Source: Planctomycetia bacterium
GTDB lineage: Bacteria > Planctomycetota > Planctomycetia > Pirellulales > JACPPG01
Assembly (NCBI GenBank): GCA_016191115.1
Contig: JACPPG010000030.1
Location: 92,423-156,422 of the forward strand
Reading direction: 5' to 3'
DNA: 64,000 bases
This document shows, piece after piece, positions 53,727 to 62,802 of the stretch (position 1 is the first letter of the stretch; every line of letters starts with the position of its first letter). The notes beneath the pieces are model-generated. The model made no database searches, had not been told where the DNA came from, and saw only the letters and a program-made list of their open reading frames with translations. The position numbers and the translations under genes were made by a program.

Positions 53727-54977
53727 ATGGCTGTCGTCACCTCCAACGGAGTGACCGCGGTGACCGGCGTTCTGCCCCAGCGGCCAAAAGGCCCTTTCGG
53801 GCGCCCGCCGTCGAGGCGATCTGTACGCATCGGCGACAGGTATTCGGTGGATGGCGTGACATTGTTCTTCGATAGCGCGGAGAACCTGTACTCGCAATGG
53901 CCCACACCCACGTGCATCATCTCCGATGGACCGTATGGCGTGAATGGGTTTCCGGGCGACGAGCAAAAGGCGGGGACCCTCGTGGACTGGTACGCCCCGC
54001 ACATTCAATCGTGGTCTCGGCTCGCTACGCCCCGGACGACCCTTTGGTTCTGGAGCACTGAATTGGGTTGGGCAACAGTCCACCCCGTTCTAGCGGCGAA
54101 CGGCTGGGAGTATCGGAATTGCCACGTCTGGGACAAGGGGCTTAGTCACGTCGCGGGAAACGCGAACACGAAGACGTTGCGGAAATTCCCCGTAGTGACG
54201 GAAGTCTGTGTGCAGTACGTGCGGGCGGCAGATTTCTTCGTCGATAGCAAACGTGCCACTATGCAGGAGTGGCTCCGACATGAGTGGAAGCGAACCGGCT
54301 TGCCACTCCGATGCGCTAATGAAGCGTGTGGAGTGCTTAATGCTGCGACGCGCAAATACCTGACCGCGGATCATCTTTGGTACTTTCCACCCGTTGAGGC
54401 GTTCGTTTGTCTATCGGAATACGCGAACAAGCATGGCCGTCGCGACGGGAGACCGTATTTCAGCCTTGATGGGAAGGACCCCATCGCGGCGGCGCGGTGG
54501 GAGCAGATGCGGGCGAAATTTCGTTGCGAGTTCGGCGTGACGAATGTGTGGAGGCTTCCCCAGTTGAATGGCGCCGAGCGGATCAGGGGCGAGCGATCCG
54601 GCATGAAGTACAAGTTTCGCTGCCTGCACGGCAGCCAGAAGCCACTTGAGCTTGTCGACCTGTGCATTCGCGCCTGCACGGATGAGCGTGACGTGGTTTG
54701 GGAGCCTTTTGGCGGGCTATGCCCCGGCGCGATAGCTTCGCTCCATCGTCGGCGCGGATATGTCGCGGCCGAGATCATTCCGGAATTCTTCACCGCTGCG
54801 GTGGAGAGGTTGGCGATCTATGGCCAAACCGACGAAGGACCGTCCACAGCCGACCCCCTCCCGTCAGAGTCGAGCCGACTTCTTGGGAGCACTTCGCCCT
54901 TTGGAGACGTGTCCAGGAGGCGATCCGCGCGCTGCCAAGTCATTTCCGCACCCACACTAACATTGAGGGTGTTCTAG
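53727..54977 (+). CDS. DNA methyltransferase (beta-class order), orphaned
   Basis: A 416-residue protein. Asp-Gly-Pro-Tyr in IISDGPYGVNG (residues ~67-70) is a variant of the catalytic DPPY motif. Further on, QKPLELVDLCIRACT and VVWEPFGGLCPGAIASLHRRRGYV form the SAM-binding motif. The catalytic motif precedes the SAM motif, the beta-class order, giving N6-adenine or N4-cytosine methylation. The last ~50 residues overlap, in another frame, the remnant of its restriction gene, and were probably read from that gene. AGGGAG precedes ATG 53727. The cognate endonuclease is truncated, so it now acts, if at all, as a solitary methylase. Confidence 0.8.
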   Translation: MAVVTSNGVTAVTGVLPQRPKGPFGRPPSRRSVRIGDRYSVDGVTLFFDSAENLYSQWPTPTCIISDGPYGVNGFPGDEQKAGTLVDWYAPHIQSWSRLATPRTTLWFWSTELGWATVHPVLAANGWEYRNCHVWDKGLSHVAGNANTKTLRKFPVVTEVCVQYVRAADFFVDSKRATMQEWLRHEWKRTGLPLRCANEACGVLNAATRKYLTADHLWYFPPVEAFVCLSEYANKHGRRDGRPYFSLDGKDPIAAARWEQMRAKFRCEFGVTNVWRLPQLNGAERIRGERSGMKYKFRCLHGSQKPLELVDLCIRACTDERDVVWEPFGGLCPGAIASLHRRRGYVAAEIIPEFFTAAVERLAIYGQTDEGPSTADPLPSESSRLLGSTSPFGDVSRRRSARCQVISAPTLTLRVF

Positions 54978-55060
54978 CGACGGACATATTCACTCTGAAT
55001 GCTGTACTCGGAGCGATGATTGAAGAGCAGGTTGTTGCAACCGCGATTCGAGATTCAGGA
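54820..55060 (+). pseudogene. Restriction endonuclease remnant (N-terminal stump)
   Basis: ATG 54820 begins MAKPTKDRPQPTPSRQSR. After a frameshift the sequence continues in the lpxK frame as PTSWEHFALWRRVQEAIRALP and then IEGVLATDIFTLNAVLGAMI EEQVV. This N-terminus is typical, to my recollection, of type II restriction enzymes encoded beside such methylases. The remainder of the enzyme is missing and the frame runs straight into lpxK at about 55040. It is non-functional. Confidence 0.65.
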
Positions 55061-56116
55061 TTGCTAAGTCCGTCGGAATTTCGGGCCATCGCCAGCGGCG
55101 AGCGCCGCGACGTGCGGGCCAGGCTCGCACGTCTCTTCTTGGGCGCCGTCGAGATTCCCTACACGCTTCTCGTCCGCTGGCGCAACTACGGATACGATCG
55201 CGGCCACGTCACCGTGCACCGCGCCGGCGTCCCCGTCGTCAGCGTGGGGAACCTGACCTTGGGCGGGACGGGCAAGACGCCGCTTGTCGCCTGGATCGCC
55301 CGCTGGTTTGGCGAGCGGGGCCTGCGCGTCGTGCTCATCAGCCGGGGTTACGGCGCCAAGGAAGGCGCGCCGAACGACGAGGCGATGGAGCTCGCCCGCA
55401 AGCTGCCTGACGTCCCCCACCTGCAGAATGCCGACCGCGTGGCGGCGGCCCGCACGGCGGTCGAAGCGTTCCAATGCCAGGTGATCGTGCTCGACGACGC
55501 GTTTCAGCATCGTCGCATGGGGCGCGACCTGGACATCGTGCTCATCGATGCCCTGGCCCCGTTCGGATTCGGTCGCGTGTTTCCGCGTGGGATGCTCCGC
55601 GAGCCCGTCTCTGGGCTGCGCCGCGCGGACATTGTCGCGCTGTCGCGCGCCGACATGGTCCCGGACGACGAAAAGCGGCTCATCCACGCGCTCGTCGAGC
55701 GCCACAATCCGCGCGTCGTATGGATCGAAATGCGGCATGCTCCTTGCCAGCTCTTGTCGTCGTCCGGCGCGAGCGAACCGATCTCGTCGCTCGTGGGCCG
55801 GCGGATGGCGGCGTTTTGCGGCATCGGCAATCCGGCCGGCTTCCGCCACACGCTTTCCGAGTGCGGTTACGACGTCGCCGGGTTCCACGAGTTCGCCGAC
55901 CATCACGCGTTTGCTCGCGACGACGTGGAGTGGCTCGGGCGTTGGGCGCGCGAGCTTGGCGCTGCGGCGCTCGTGTGTACGCACAAGGACCTCGTCAAGC
56001 TGGGCGTCGACCAGATCGCGGGGCTGCCGCTATGGGCCGTGGAGATCGAACTGGCGATCGAGTTGGGTCAGGCCGCACTTGAAGCGAAGCTAGAGGCGCT
56101 CTTGGCCGCTGACTGA
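55061..56116 (+). CDS. lpxK: Tetraacyldisaccharide 4'-kinase
   Basis: A 351-residue inner-membrane-associated lipid A kinase that phosphorylates the 4' position of the tetraacyldisaccharide-1-P. SVGNLTLGGTGKTPLVAW holds the P-loop (GGTGKT, ~68-73). LISRGYGAKEG, IVLDDAFQHRRMGRDLDIVL and VCTHKDLVKL are family hallmarks. The start is set at TTG 55061, giving MLSPSEFRAIASGERR as in relatives. The open frame extends upstream through the restriction enzyme remnant, so annotation by longest frame would give a false fusion. No other lpx genes are nearby. Confidence 0.85.
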   Translation: MLSPSEFRAIASGERRDVRARLARLFLGAVEIPYTLLVRWRNYGYDRGHVTVHRAGVPVVSVGNLTLGGTGKTPLVAWIARWFGERGLRVVLISRGYGAKEGAPNDEAMELARKLPDVPHLQNADRVAAARTAVEAFQCQVIVLDDAFQHRRMGRDLDIVLIDALAPFGFGRVFPRGMLREPVSGLRRADIVALSRADMVPDDEKRLIHALVERHNPRVVWIEMRHAPCQLLSSSGASEPISSLVGRRMAAFCGIGNPAGFRHTLSECGYDVAGFHEFADHHAFARDDVEWLGRWARELGAAALVCTHKDLVKLGVDQIAGLPLWAVEIELAIELGQAALEAKLEALLAAD

Positions 56117-56184
56117 CGCGCTGCTAGCACGTGGTTGTCTCCCTACGGCCAAGCGTTGCGGCGGCCGATTCGTGGCCTCTCTTG

Positions 56185-56336
56185 CAGGGCCGTTCACAGA
56201 TTCAAGCTGGACGGCACCGGCGGGAAAGTGGGACAAGCACCGAGACGCAGCGTTGGTATGAAAGGGCTTGCGCTGTTTGTGCTCGGAGCCAGTCCCATTT
56301 TCCCGCCTCGCCATTTTGAAAAACAGAATGGCCCTG
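56185..56336 (+). repeat. 157-bp palindromic mobile repeat (family A), copy 5 (152 bp), 10-bp target duplication
   Basis: Ends are CAGGGCCGTTC and GAATGGCCCTG. GCCTCTCTTG flanks it exactly at 56175-56184 and 56337-56346. A five-base internal deletion removes part of the CCGGCGGCGC segment. It lies between lpxK and the heptosyltransferase, and an open frame runs through it toward the latter. Confidence 0.95.
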
Positions 56337-56458
56337 GCCTCTCTTGCACCGCTCTTGTCGCCACAATAGCCGGCGGTTATGTTGTCCCCCCTCAAGGCGG
56401 AGACCCTTCGGCACCTCTGCGTCGAGCCAACGATCACCCACGGACGGGTTCTGGTCAG

Positions 56459-57529
56459 TTGAATATCGGCATCTTTCTACCCAACTGGGTCGGCGACACC
56501 GTGATGGCGACGCCGACGTTGCGCGCGCTGCGGCGTCACTATGGCCCCCACGCGCGCCTCGTGGGGATCATGCGGCCCAACCTGGCGGAGGTGCTGGCGG
56601 GCACGCCTTGGCTTGACGACACGATCTTCTATTATCCACACGGCAAGGACCGCGCGCATCGCGGCTGGCAATTCTACCGCCGGCTGCGCGCCGAGCGATT
56701 CGACGTCGTCGTGCTTTTGCCCAACTCAATGCGCAGCGGGCTTTGGGGTTGGGTCAGTGGGGCCCGCGAGCGCGTCGGTTACGTGCGCGAGCCGCGGTCG
56801 TTTCTCTTGACGCGCCGGCTGTACCCGGCACGGCGCGGCCGCAAGATTCTCGCGACTTCGACGTTGGACAACTACCTGGAGCTGGCCTACGCGCTAGGTT
56901 GCCCGCGCGAGAGCCCCCGGATCGAGCTGGCGACGCTGCCGGCCGATCGCGAGACGGCCGACTACGCCTGGCGCACGCTGGGCATCAGCCCTGGCGGCCC
57001 GCTGGTTGTACTCAACTCAAGCGGGGCGTTCGGCGCATCGAAGCTGTGGCCCACGGAGTATTTCGGCGAGCTCGCTCGCAGGGTCGTCACCGAGCAAGGA
57101 CACGCGGTGCTGGTGCTCTGCGGTCCGGACGAGCGCGCCGTGGCGCGTCGCATCGTGCAATTCGCCGATCATGAATCCGTGGTAAGCCTGGCCGACGCGC
57201 GGCTGGGAGAGGGGTTCCCGCTGCCGATAGGCCTGAGCAAGGAATGTGTCCGCCGCGCCACGCTTTTGGTGACGACCGATAGCGGCCCACGGCACTTCGC
57301 CGCCGCTTTCGACGTGCCGGTTGTCACGTTGTTCGGACCGATTCCCAGCTCGCTCTCCGAGACGCACTACCCGAAAGCGGTGCATTTGCATCGCGACCTG
57401 CCCTGCGCCCCGTGCATGAAGCCGCGCTGCCCGCTTGGGCATCACCGCTGCATGCGAGACTTAAGCGTCGACGAAGTGTACCGCGCCGTGTGCGCGCAGT
57501 TGCAGCCCGCCCATGTACGGGCCGCCTAA
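56459..57529 (+). CDS. waaF: Glycosyltransferase family 9 (heptosyltransferase II-like)
   Basis: A 356-residue GT9 enzyme. NIGIFLPNWVGDTVMATPTLRALR is the donor-side start, LVVLNSSGAFGASKLWPTEYF and TTDSGPRHFAAAFDVPVVTLFGP are the nucleotide-sugar and catalytic segments. The late CAPCMKPRCPLGHHRCM is seen in WaaF. It adds heptose to the LPS inner core. TTG 56459 (LNIGIF) is the likely start, because the longer frame upstream passes through mobile repeat copy 5. It is followed by the InaA-like kinase after 12 bases. Confidence 0.85.
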   Translation: MNIGIFLPNWVGDTVMATPTLRALRRHYGPHARLVGIMRPNLAEVLAGTPWLDDTIFYYPHGKDRAHRGWQFYRRLRAERFDVVVLLPNSMRSGLWGWVSGARERVGYVREPRSFLLTRRLYPARRGRKILATSTLDNYLELAYALGCPRESPRIELATLPADRETADYAWRTLGISPGGPLVVLNSSGAFGASKLWPTEYFGELARRVVTEQGHAVLVLCGPDERAVARRIVQFADHESVVSLADARLGEGFPLPIGLSKECVRRATLLVTTDSGPRHFAAAFDVPVVTLFGPIPSSLSETHYPKAVHLHRDLPCAPCMKPRCPLGHHRCMRDLSVDEVYRAVCAQLQPAHVRAA

Positions 57530-57541
57530 CCGCGAGATCCC

Positions 57542-58456
57542 ATGCCTGCCGCGACCGTCACGGACGACTCCCGCAACGGTCGATTGTCGATGCGCCGCGT
57601 TCCGCGCGCGGACGGTCAGCAGGCGACAGGGTGGATGTGGGTCGACGACGCGCATCGGGCGACGCTCGCGCGCGCCGGCCTGGACGGCTTTTCAGCCATG
57701 CTGCGCACGACAAACGGACGGCTCTTGCGCGCGCTATCGGACCGCGAGAACTGGCGGCTCGATCTGGCAGGCCCGAACGGCGCGCCGCAAGGCGCTTATC
57801 TGAAAAAACATCACGTCCGCCGCTTCGGCTACTGGCTCCGCGCCAAGCTGGGGCTCGGCGCGCCGGATTCACCCGGCCGCACCGAGGCCGAGAATATCGG
57901 CTGGCTGTCGCGGGTCGGCATTCCCTGCCTGAAGCTGATGGCGTTCGGCGAGCGGTTACACGAAGACGGGCTGCTCGAGTCGTTCGTACTCACTGAAGAG
58001 TTGGCCGGCTACACGCAGTTGGACGACTTCCTGCGGCAACGCTTCGCCGAGCTCAACACACCGGCGCGTACCGGCTGCCGCGCAGCGGGTTTCGATCGTC
58101 TGACAACTCGCGTGGCCGACGTGGCCGGTCGCTTCCATCGACTGGGCTACAATCATCGCGACTTGTATTGCTGCCATTTTTTTATCCGCGAGCGCGCCGG
58201 GGGCGACTTCGAAGTGCGGTTGATCGACCTGCAGCGCGTCCAGCACCGGCTGCGGCGGCGGCGTCGCTGGATTGTGAAGGACCTCGCGCAGCTCGCCTAC
58301 TCGGCCCCGCGCCAGTGCGTGAGCCGCGCGCGGCGGCTGGCGTTCATGAAGGCGTACCTGGGCGTCTCGAAGTTGTCCCCCGCCGACAAGCGGCTCATCC
58401 GCGGCGTGTTGCGCAAAGTGTGGTGGATGGAATTCAAGCAAGGACCCTACGCATGA
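57542..58456 (+). CDS. LPS core kinase, InaA/RfaP-like
   Basis: A 304-residue protein kinase-fold enzyme: a lysine strand (QGAYLKKHHVRRF), the catalytic loop RLGYNHRDLYCCHFFI and the metal-binding LIDLQRVQHR. This set matches the lipopolysaccharide kinases RfaP/WaaP and InaA that phosphorylate inner-core sugars. It lies between GT9 and GT4 genes in an LPS core block. The stop overlaps the next ATG (ATGA at 58453). Confidence 0.83.
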   Translation: MPAATVTDDSRNGRLSMRRVPRADGQQATGWMWVDDAHRATLARAGLDGFSAMLRTTNGRLLRALSDRENWRLDLAGPNGAPQGAYLKKHHVRRFGYWLRAKLGLGAPDSPGRTEAENIGWLSRVGIPCLKLMAFGERLHEDGLLESFVLTEELAGYTQLDDFLRQRFAELNTPARTGCRAAGFDRLTTRVADVAGRFHRLGYNHRDLYCCHFFIRERAGGDFEVRLIDLQRVQHRLRRRRRWIVKDLAQLAYSAPRQCVSRARRLAFMKAYLGVSKLSPADKRLIRGVLRKVWWMEFKQGPYA

Positions 58457-59607
58457 GAGTCGGTATCGTCATCCGTCGATTTGATCCGGCCCGCGGCGGC
58501 GCGGAGCGATGGACTTGCCAATTGGCCGAGCATGCGGCCGTGGCCGGGCATGAAGTGCACGTCGTGGCGCAGACGCTCGGCGCCGGCCTCCGCCGTATGC
58601 CCATCGTCCTGCACGTCGCGCCGCGGTCGCGATCGCCGCTGGCCTTCGCCGCGGCGGCCGAAGAGTCGCTCCGCCCGCTCGATCTCGATGTGGTACACGA
58701 CATGGGCTGTGGCTGGCACTTCGACATACTGCAGCCGCATTTTGGCGCCTGGCGCGCTCAGCTCGAGCGGAAGCTGGCCGGCAGCTCGCCGGCTGCGCGG
58801 TGGCTCAAACGAAGCCTTTCTCACGTGCTACCGCGCTACCGCCGGTTGGACCGGCTTGTGTGGCGGCAATACGCGGACACGCGCCGGCTAGTCGTCGCCG
58901 TCTCGAAGCTGGTCGCCCGCGACTTGGAGCGAACGCACGGCTGGCCGATGGAGCGTACACGGGTCCTTTACAATGGCGTCGACACGACGCAGTTCGCCCC
59001 GGCGAACCGGGAGGTCCATCGGGATGCGGTGCGGCAGCGATTGCGCGTTCGCGGCGACGAGCTGTTGGTGCTGTTCGTCGCGCACAACTTCGCGCTGAAG
59101 GGTCTGCCGACCTTGTTGCGCGCCATCGCCGAGCAGCGGCGGAAGCGCGAACCCGTGCGGCTGCTGGTATTGGGTAGCGGTTCGGCCCGCGCGTACGCCC
59201 GCATGGCGCGTCAGTGCGGCGCCGCGGACGCCGTGCACTTTCTGGGGCCGGTGGAAGACACGGCCCCTTTCTACGCGGCGGCCGACGCGTTCGCGCTCCC
59301 CACGTGGTACGACTCGTGCAGCCTGGTGGTGCTCGAGGCGCTGGCGAGCGGCTTGCCGGTGGTCACCAGCCGCGACAACGGGGCCGGCGAACTCGTAACC
59401 CACGGCGTGGATGGGTACCTAATGGACGATCCGGGGGATTGGCGGCAACTGAGCGGCCTTATCGACGAGATTTGGGACCCATTGACGCGGGGCCGCGTCG
59501 GCATGGCCGCGCGGCGACTGGCCGAGCAACACACGCTCACCGACAACTGCCGACGGGTGATGGCCGTGTGGGAGCAAGCGGCGGGCCGCCTGCGCCGCGC
59601 CGCGTAG
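58453..59607 (+). CDS. Glycosyltransferase family 4
   Basis: A 384-residue GT-B enzyme, similar in layout to WaaG. MRVGIVIRRFDPARGGAERW is the acceptor-domain start. VLYNGVDTTQF begins the donor domain, followed by FVAHNFALKGLPTLL and ADAFALPTWYDSCSLVVLEALASGLPVVTS with the E-x7-E motif. It likely adds a hexose to the LPS core. The preceding kinase gene overlaps it by four bases. Confidence 0.85.
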   Translation: MRVGIVIRRFDPARGGAERWTCQLAEHAAVAGHEVHVVAQTLGAGLRRMPIVLHVAPRSRSPLAFAAAAEESLRPLDLDVVHDMGCGWHFDILQPHFGAWRAQLERKLAGSSPAARWLKRSLSHVLPRYRRLDRLVWRQYADTRRLVVAVSKLVARDLERTHGWPMERTRVLYNGVDTTQFAPANREVHRDAVRQRLRVRGDELLVLFVAHNFALKGLPTLLRAIAEQRRKREPVRLLVLGSGSARAYARMARQCGAADAVHFLGPVEDTAPFYAAADAFALPTWYDSCSLVVLEALASGLPVVTSRDNGAGELVTHGVDGYLMDDPGDWRQLSGLIDEIWDPLTRGRVGMAARRLAEQHTLTDNCRRVMAVWEQAAGRLRRAA

Positions 59608-59648
59608 CCGCAAGTCGGGCAAATCGGCGACAGCGAATGCGCCATTGC

Positions 59649-59957
59649 CTACCGCACCGACACCGTGTTCACCACTTCCACCTCGCGGCCGGCTACGGCC
59701 TTCACCACTTCCTGCGCCATCTGCTTGTGGTAGAAACTCGAGACGCTGCCGCGCAGCAAGAGCGCGTCGTCGGTCTCCTCCACCGTCAGGTCGCGCAGGT
59801 CGAAGATCGGGCTGTCGGCCAGGGCCGACTGCGCAAGTGGCCGAACGTCGCTGAGTGCTCGCTGCGTCGTGGCCAAGGCTCCCTCCCACGTAAGTACATT
59901 CCATCGAACGCTGGCTCGGACGCGCCCTCGAGTGTCGTCACACTCGCATGAGTCCAC
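59649..59957 (-). CDS. BON-domain protein
   Basis: A 102-residue protein. The C-terminal ~65 residues (LADSPIFDLRDLTVEETDDA LLLRGSVSSFYHKQMAQEVV KAVAGREVEVVNTVSV) form a BON domain, a phospholipid- or envelope-associated alpha/beta unit. No signal peptide is seen. Other starts nearer the domain are possible. It lies convergent to the GT4 gene. Confidence 0.7.
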   Translation of the reverse strand: MDSCECDDTRGRVRASVRWNVLTWEGALATTQRALSDVRPLAQSALADSPIFDLRDLTVEETDDALLLRGSVSSFYHKQMAQEVVKAVAGREVEVVNTVSVR

Positions 59958-60355
59958 AAAGAAGGTCGCTCAAGCGCGCGTAACACGTCCGGCGAAAGCC
60001 AATTGCAGGCAAACGCGTTGGAGACCGCGAGCGGTCTTTCCGCCCAGCGTGCGTGGCTTTCGCATCGGTCACTCTAGGGCTACGGCTCGCGTTCTGTCAA
60101 CACCCGGCACTTCTCGGTGCTGGCGATGACGACATCACCACCCGCGCGGCGAGCGTCCCGCGGCGCGGCATGCGTAACAATTTCGACATGCCGATAGCAC
60201 TGCTCGCAGGGGGCCGCGTACAGTAACACTAGCAATGGTCCCGCCATGCAGGCATAATCAACGCCAGAATTGGTTGCGGGACGAGTTCCTCGTGAGTCGG
60301 GTCCCCCGGCGGGCGGGGTAGCAGCTTCAGGCGGTCGCTCACGCTGGCCCGGCCC
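59958..60355. other. Intergenic region before the MMPL gene
   Basis: About 400 bases without a recognised gene. A 55-codon minus-strand frame at 60080-60247 (MAGPLLVLLYAAPCEQCYRH) has a hydrophobic start and CxxC but no ribosome-binding site, so I do not call it. Upstream control of the MMPL gene should be here. Confidence 0.35.
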
Positions 60356-62725
60356 ATGTTCATCTTCGAAATCCTGCTGAACCTGATCGACCGGTACCGC
60401 CGACCGGTCTGGGTGGTGACTGTTGTCGCCGCCGCCGCGTCGATCTACTACATCGCGCGACTGCAGATCCTCGACTCGCCCGAGCGGTGGATGCCCAAGT
60501 CCACGCAAAAGGCGTGGCAGGTTTTCGACAGCCATTTCGACGTGGGCGACACGATCGCCGTCGGCCTGCACTTCCGCCGCCCAGTCACCGAAGACGATCT
60601 CCCCCGCCTGTCGCGACTGCGCAAGCAGTTTGCCGCGGTGCCGGGCATCAAACAGGTCTACGACACTTCGCTCGTCGCCGAGCAGATCGAGGGCGTGCCG
60701 CTCTTGACACTTCTGGATCCGGCCCAAGGGGAGCGCTTCAGCCTCTATGCCGGCGCGCTGTGGGACCACCCGGCCCCCGGCGAGACGGAGCGCACGCTGG
60801 TCGCCGTCTGCGAGTTGGAGTTCTATCCCGGCAAGGAGAGCGACGACGAATTGAACGAACGGCGCCGCGGCGCGGTCAACGAAGTGCAGCGCATCGTGGC
60901 CGACGAGCGCACCAGCGGCGCGTGGGGCCCGGCGGTCGAATTCCACGTCGCCAGCGCCATCGTGATGATGATGGAGCTGGAGAAGCGAGCCCGCCAGGTC
61001 GCCTTCACGTTTCTGCCGGTGTCGATCGGCGTGGGGATGATCAGCCTGTATCTCAGTTTTCGCACCTTGCGAACGTTGCTCGTCGCCGTGCTGGGGAGCG
61101 GCCTGGCGATCCTGCTGACGCTCGGCTGGCTAAGCGCCGGCGGAGGAACGCTGGGGGTCGTGACCGTGGCTACGCCGGCGTTGATCTCGATCATCGCCGT
61201 CGCCTCGACCATGCACTTCGGCGAATATGCCGCCGAGTACGGCAGCACGGGCGAGGGACGCTATCGCCCGCAACTGATTAGCTGGGTGGCCGTTCCCTGT
61301 TTGGGAGCGGCGGCCACGACGGCCGTCGGCTTCCTGATGCTGGTGTTCAACGACCTGGCGCCGGTGCGCGATTTGGGGCTGCAACTCTTCGTTGGATCGC
61401 TGTTGGCGTTCTTCGGCGTGTTCCTGATGTCGCAGGTCATTCCCATTCGCAACGCGTCCGGCGGGGCGATGCTGACGCACGAGCGGTTCCGGCGGTACAC
61501 GACCGCCGTCACCCGGGCGCCGGTCTTGACCACGCTTGGGTTGCTGGTCGTGACGGCCGTCTTGCTTTATTGCGCGTGGCCGCGGCCGGCCGACAGCCCC
61601 GTCGGCCTGTACGTGAACGCGGACCCGTTCTCGTTTTTCACGAAAGAGCAACCGATCGCCAAGGCTCTCGACCATTTCTCGAAGCGACAGTTCGGGGTGT
61701 ATCAACTGGACGTGGTTCTTGTGCCCAAAGAATATGCTCCCCCGCCGCGCGCTGGCCGGCCGGTCGATCCCGTTTACGAAGCGAATCGGCAGTCTGCCCG
61801 GAGTTACAGCGACCTTGTCACGTCGCGGCGCGACCTGGGGGTGCTGCGCGTGGTGTCGACCGACGCCTTCCACCAGCGGCAGCAGGCGTTCCAACAGCAA
61901 CTCGAGAAGGTCCGCCGGGAGGAAGGGCTGCGAGCGTACCTTGCCAAGCTGGGCCGCGTCACTTCGCAATCGGCCGTCTTTTCGACTACGTTCCAGAGTT
62001 GGAATCACGACAAACAGGAGCAAGGCGCCCTGCGGCTCACGTTTTTGGCCCACGACCAGGGGGCGCAGGGATTTCGCCCCGTCTTGAACTTTGCCCGCGA
62101 CAACCTGCCGCACGACCGCTTCGACTGCTACATGTGTGGTTCGATCGCCCAAGTCGTGCAGCTTGGCGAGGGACTGACCGGCGGCATGCTGTGGGGATTG
62201 GGGTCGAGCATCGTGATCATCGCCGTCCTGTGTGGGCTCATGTTCCGCTCGGTAAAGTTCATGCTCTTGGCCCTGCCGCCGAATTTGTTCCCGGTGCTCG
62301 TGCTGTATGGGTTAATGGGGCTGTTCAAGATCCCGCTCAGCGCCGGCTCGGCCATGGTCGCCACGATCGCGCTGGGGATCGCCGTCAACGACACCATGCA
62401 CTTCGTGCTTCACTACGAGCGGTTGACGCGCGAGCGCGGCCTGGGCACGAGGGCCGCCGTCGTGCAAACGATCACCGACCTCGGCCGTCCGATCGTGCTC
62501 ACCTCTGTCATTCACATCGCCGGGTTTACAGTGTTCTTGCTGACCGATTTCCAGCCGCTATTCCATTTCGGTCTTCTATCGAGCGCGGCGATGACCGCCG
62601 CGATGATGGGCGACCTGTTCATGTTGCCCAACCTGCTGATGCTGTTCGACCGGCGGCCGGACACGGTCGTTACCGCCGTGCCCGAGGCGCATGTTCCCCA
62701 CCCTCAGACGCTGCCCGTAACATAA
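60356..62725 (+). CDS. MMPL/RND family exporter with sterol-sensing-like domain
   Basis: A 789-residue protein with an N-terminal membrane segment, a ~200-residue periplasmic loop, five segments including LLVAVLGSGLAILLTLGWLS and MLVFNDLAPVRDLGLQLFVG, a second membrane segment (TTLGLLVVTAVLLYCAW), another loop, and five more segments with GIAVNDTMHFVLHYERL. The symmetric two-half layout is that of MMPL / hopanoid-lipid transporters of the RND superfamily, driven by the proton gradient. The substrate, possibly a lipid, is inferred. No membrane-fusion partner is seen. Confidence 0.86.
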   Translation: MFIFEILLNLIDRYRRPVWVVTVVAAAASIYYIARLQILDSPERWMPKSTQKAWQVFDSHFDVGDTIAVGLHFRRPVTEDDLPRLSRLRKQFAAVPGIKQVYDTSLVAEQIEGVPLLTLLDPAQGERFSLYAGALWDHPAPGETERTLVAVCELEFYPGKESDDELNERRRGAVNEVQRIVADERTSGAWGPAVEFHVASAIVMMMELEKRARQVAFTFLPVSIGVGMISLYLSFRTLRTLLVAVLGSGLAILLTLGWLSAGGGTLGVVTVATPALISIIAVASTMHFGEYAAEYGSTGEGRYRPQLISWVAVPCLGAAATTAVGFLMLVFNDLAPVRDLGLQLFVGSLLAFFGVFLMSQVIPIRNASGGAMLTHERFRRYTTAVTRAPVLTTLGLLVVTAVLLYCAWPRPADSPVGLYVNADPFSFFTKEQPIAKALDHFSKRQFGVYQLDVVLVPKEYAPPPRAGRPVDPVYEANRQSARSYSDLVTSRRDLGVLRVVSTDAFHQRQQAFQQQLEKVRREEGLRAYLAKLGRVTSQSAVFSTTFQSWNHDKQEQGALRLTFLAHDQGAQGFRPVLNFARDNLPHDRFDCYMCGSIAQVVQLGEGLTGGMLWGLGSSIVIIAVLCGLMFRSVKFMLLALPPNLFPVLVLYGLMGLFKIPLSAGSAMVATIALGIAVNDTMHFVLHYERLTRERGLGTRAAVVQTITDLGRPIVLTSVIHIAGFTVFLLTDFQPLFHFGLLSSAAMTAAMMGDLFMLPNLLMLFDRRPDTVVTAVPEAHVPHPQTLPVT

Positions 62726-62802
62726 GGGCATCGGCACCAAGTGATGGTGCCGGAACGAGCGCCGCTGGCTCCGCCAGTGCCGGACGCCTGCAAGGTGAGC
62801 CG

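Noticed and set aside
61570..62802. Upstream frame joined to the YheT-like hydrolase
   Set aside because: It lies inside the MMPL gene in another frame; the hydrolase starts at ATG 62803.
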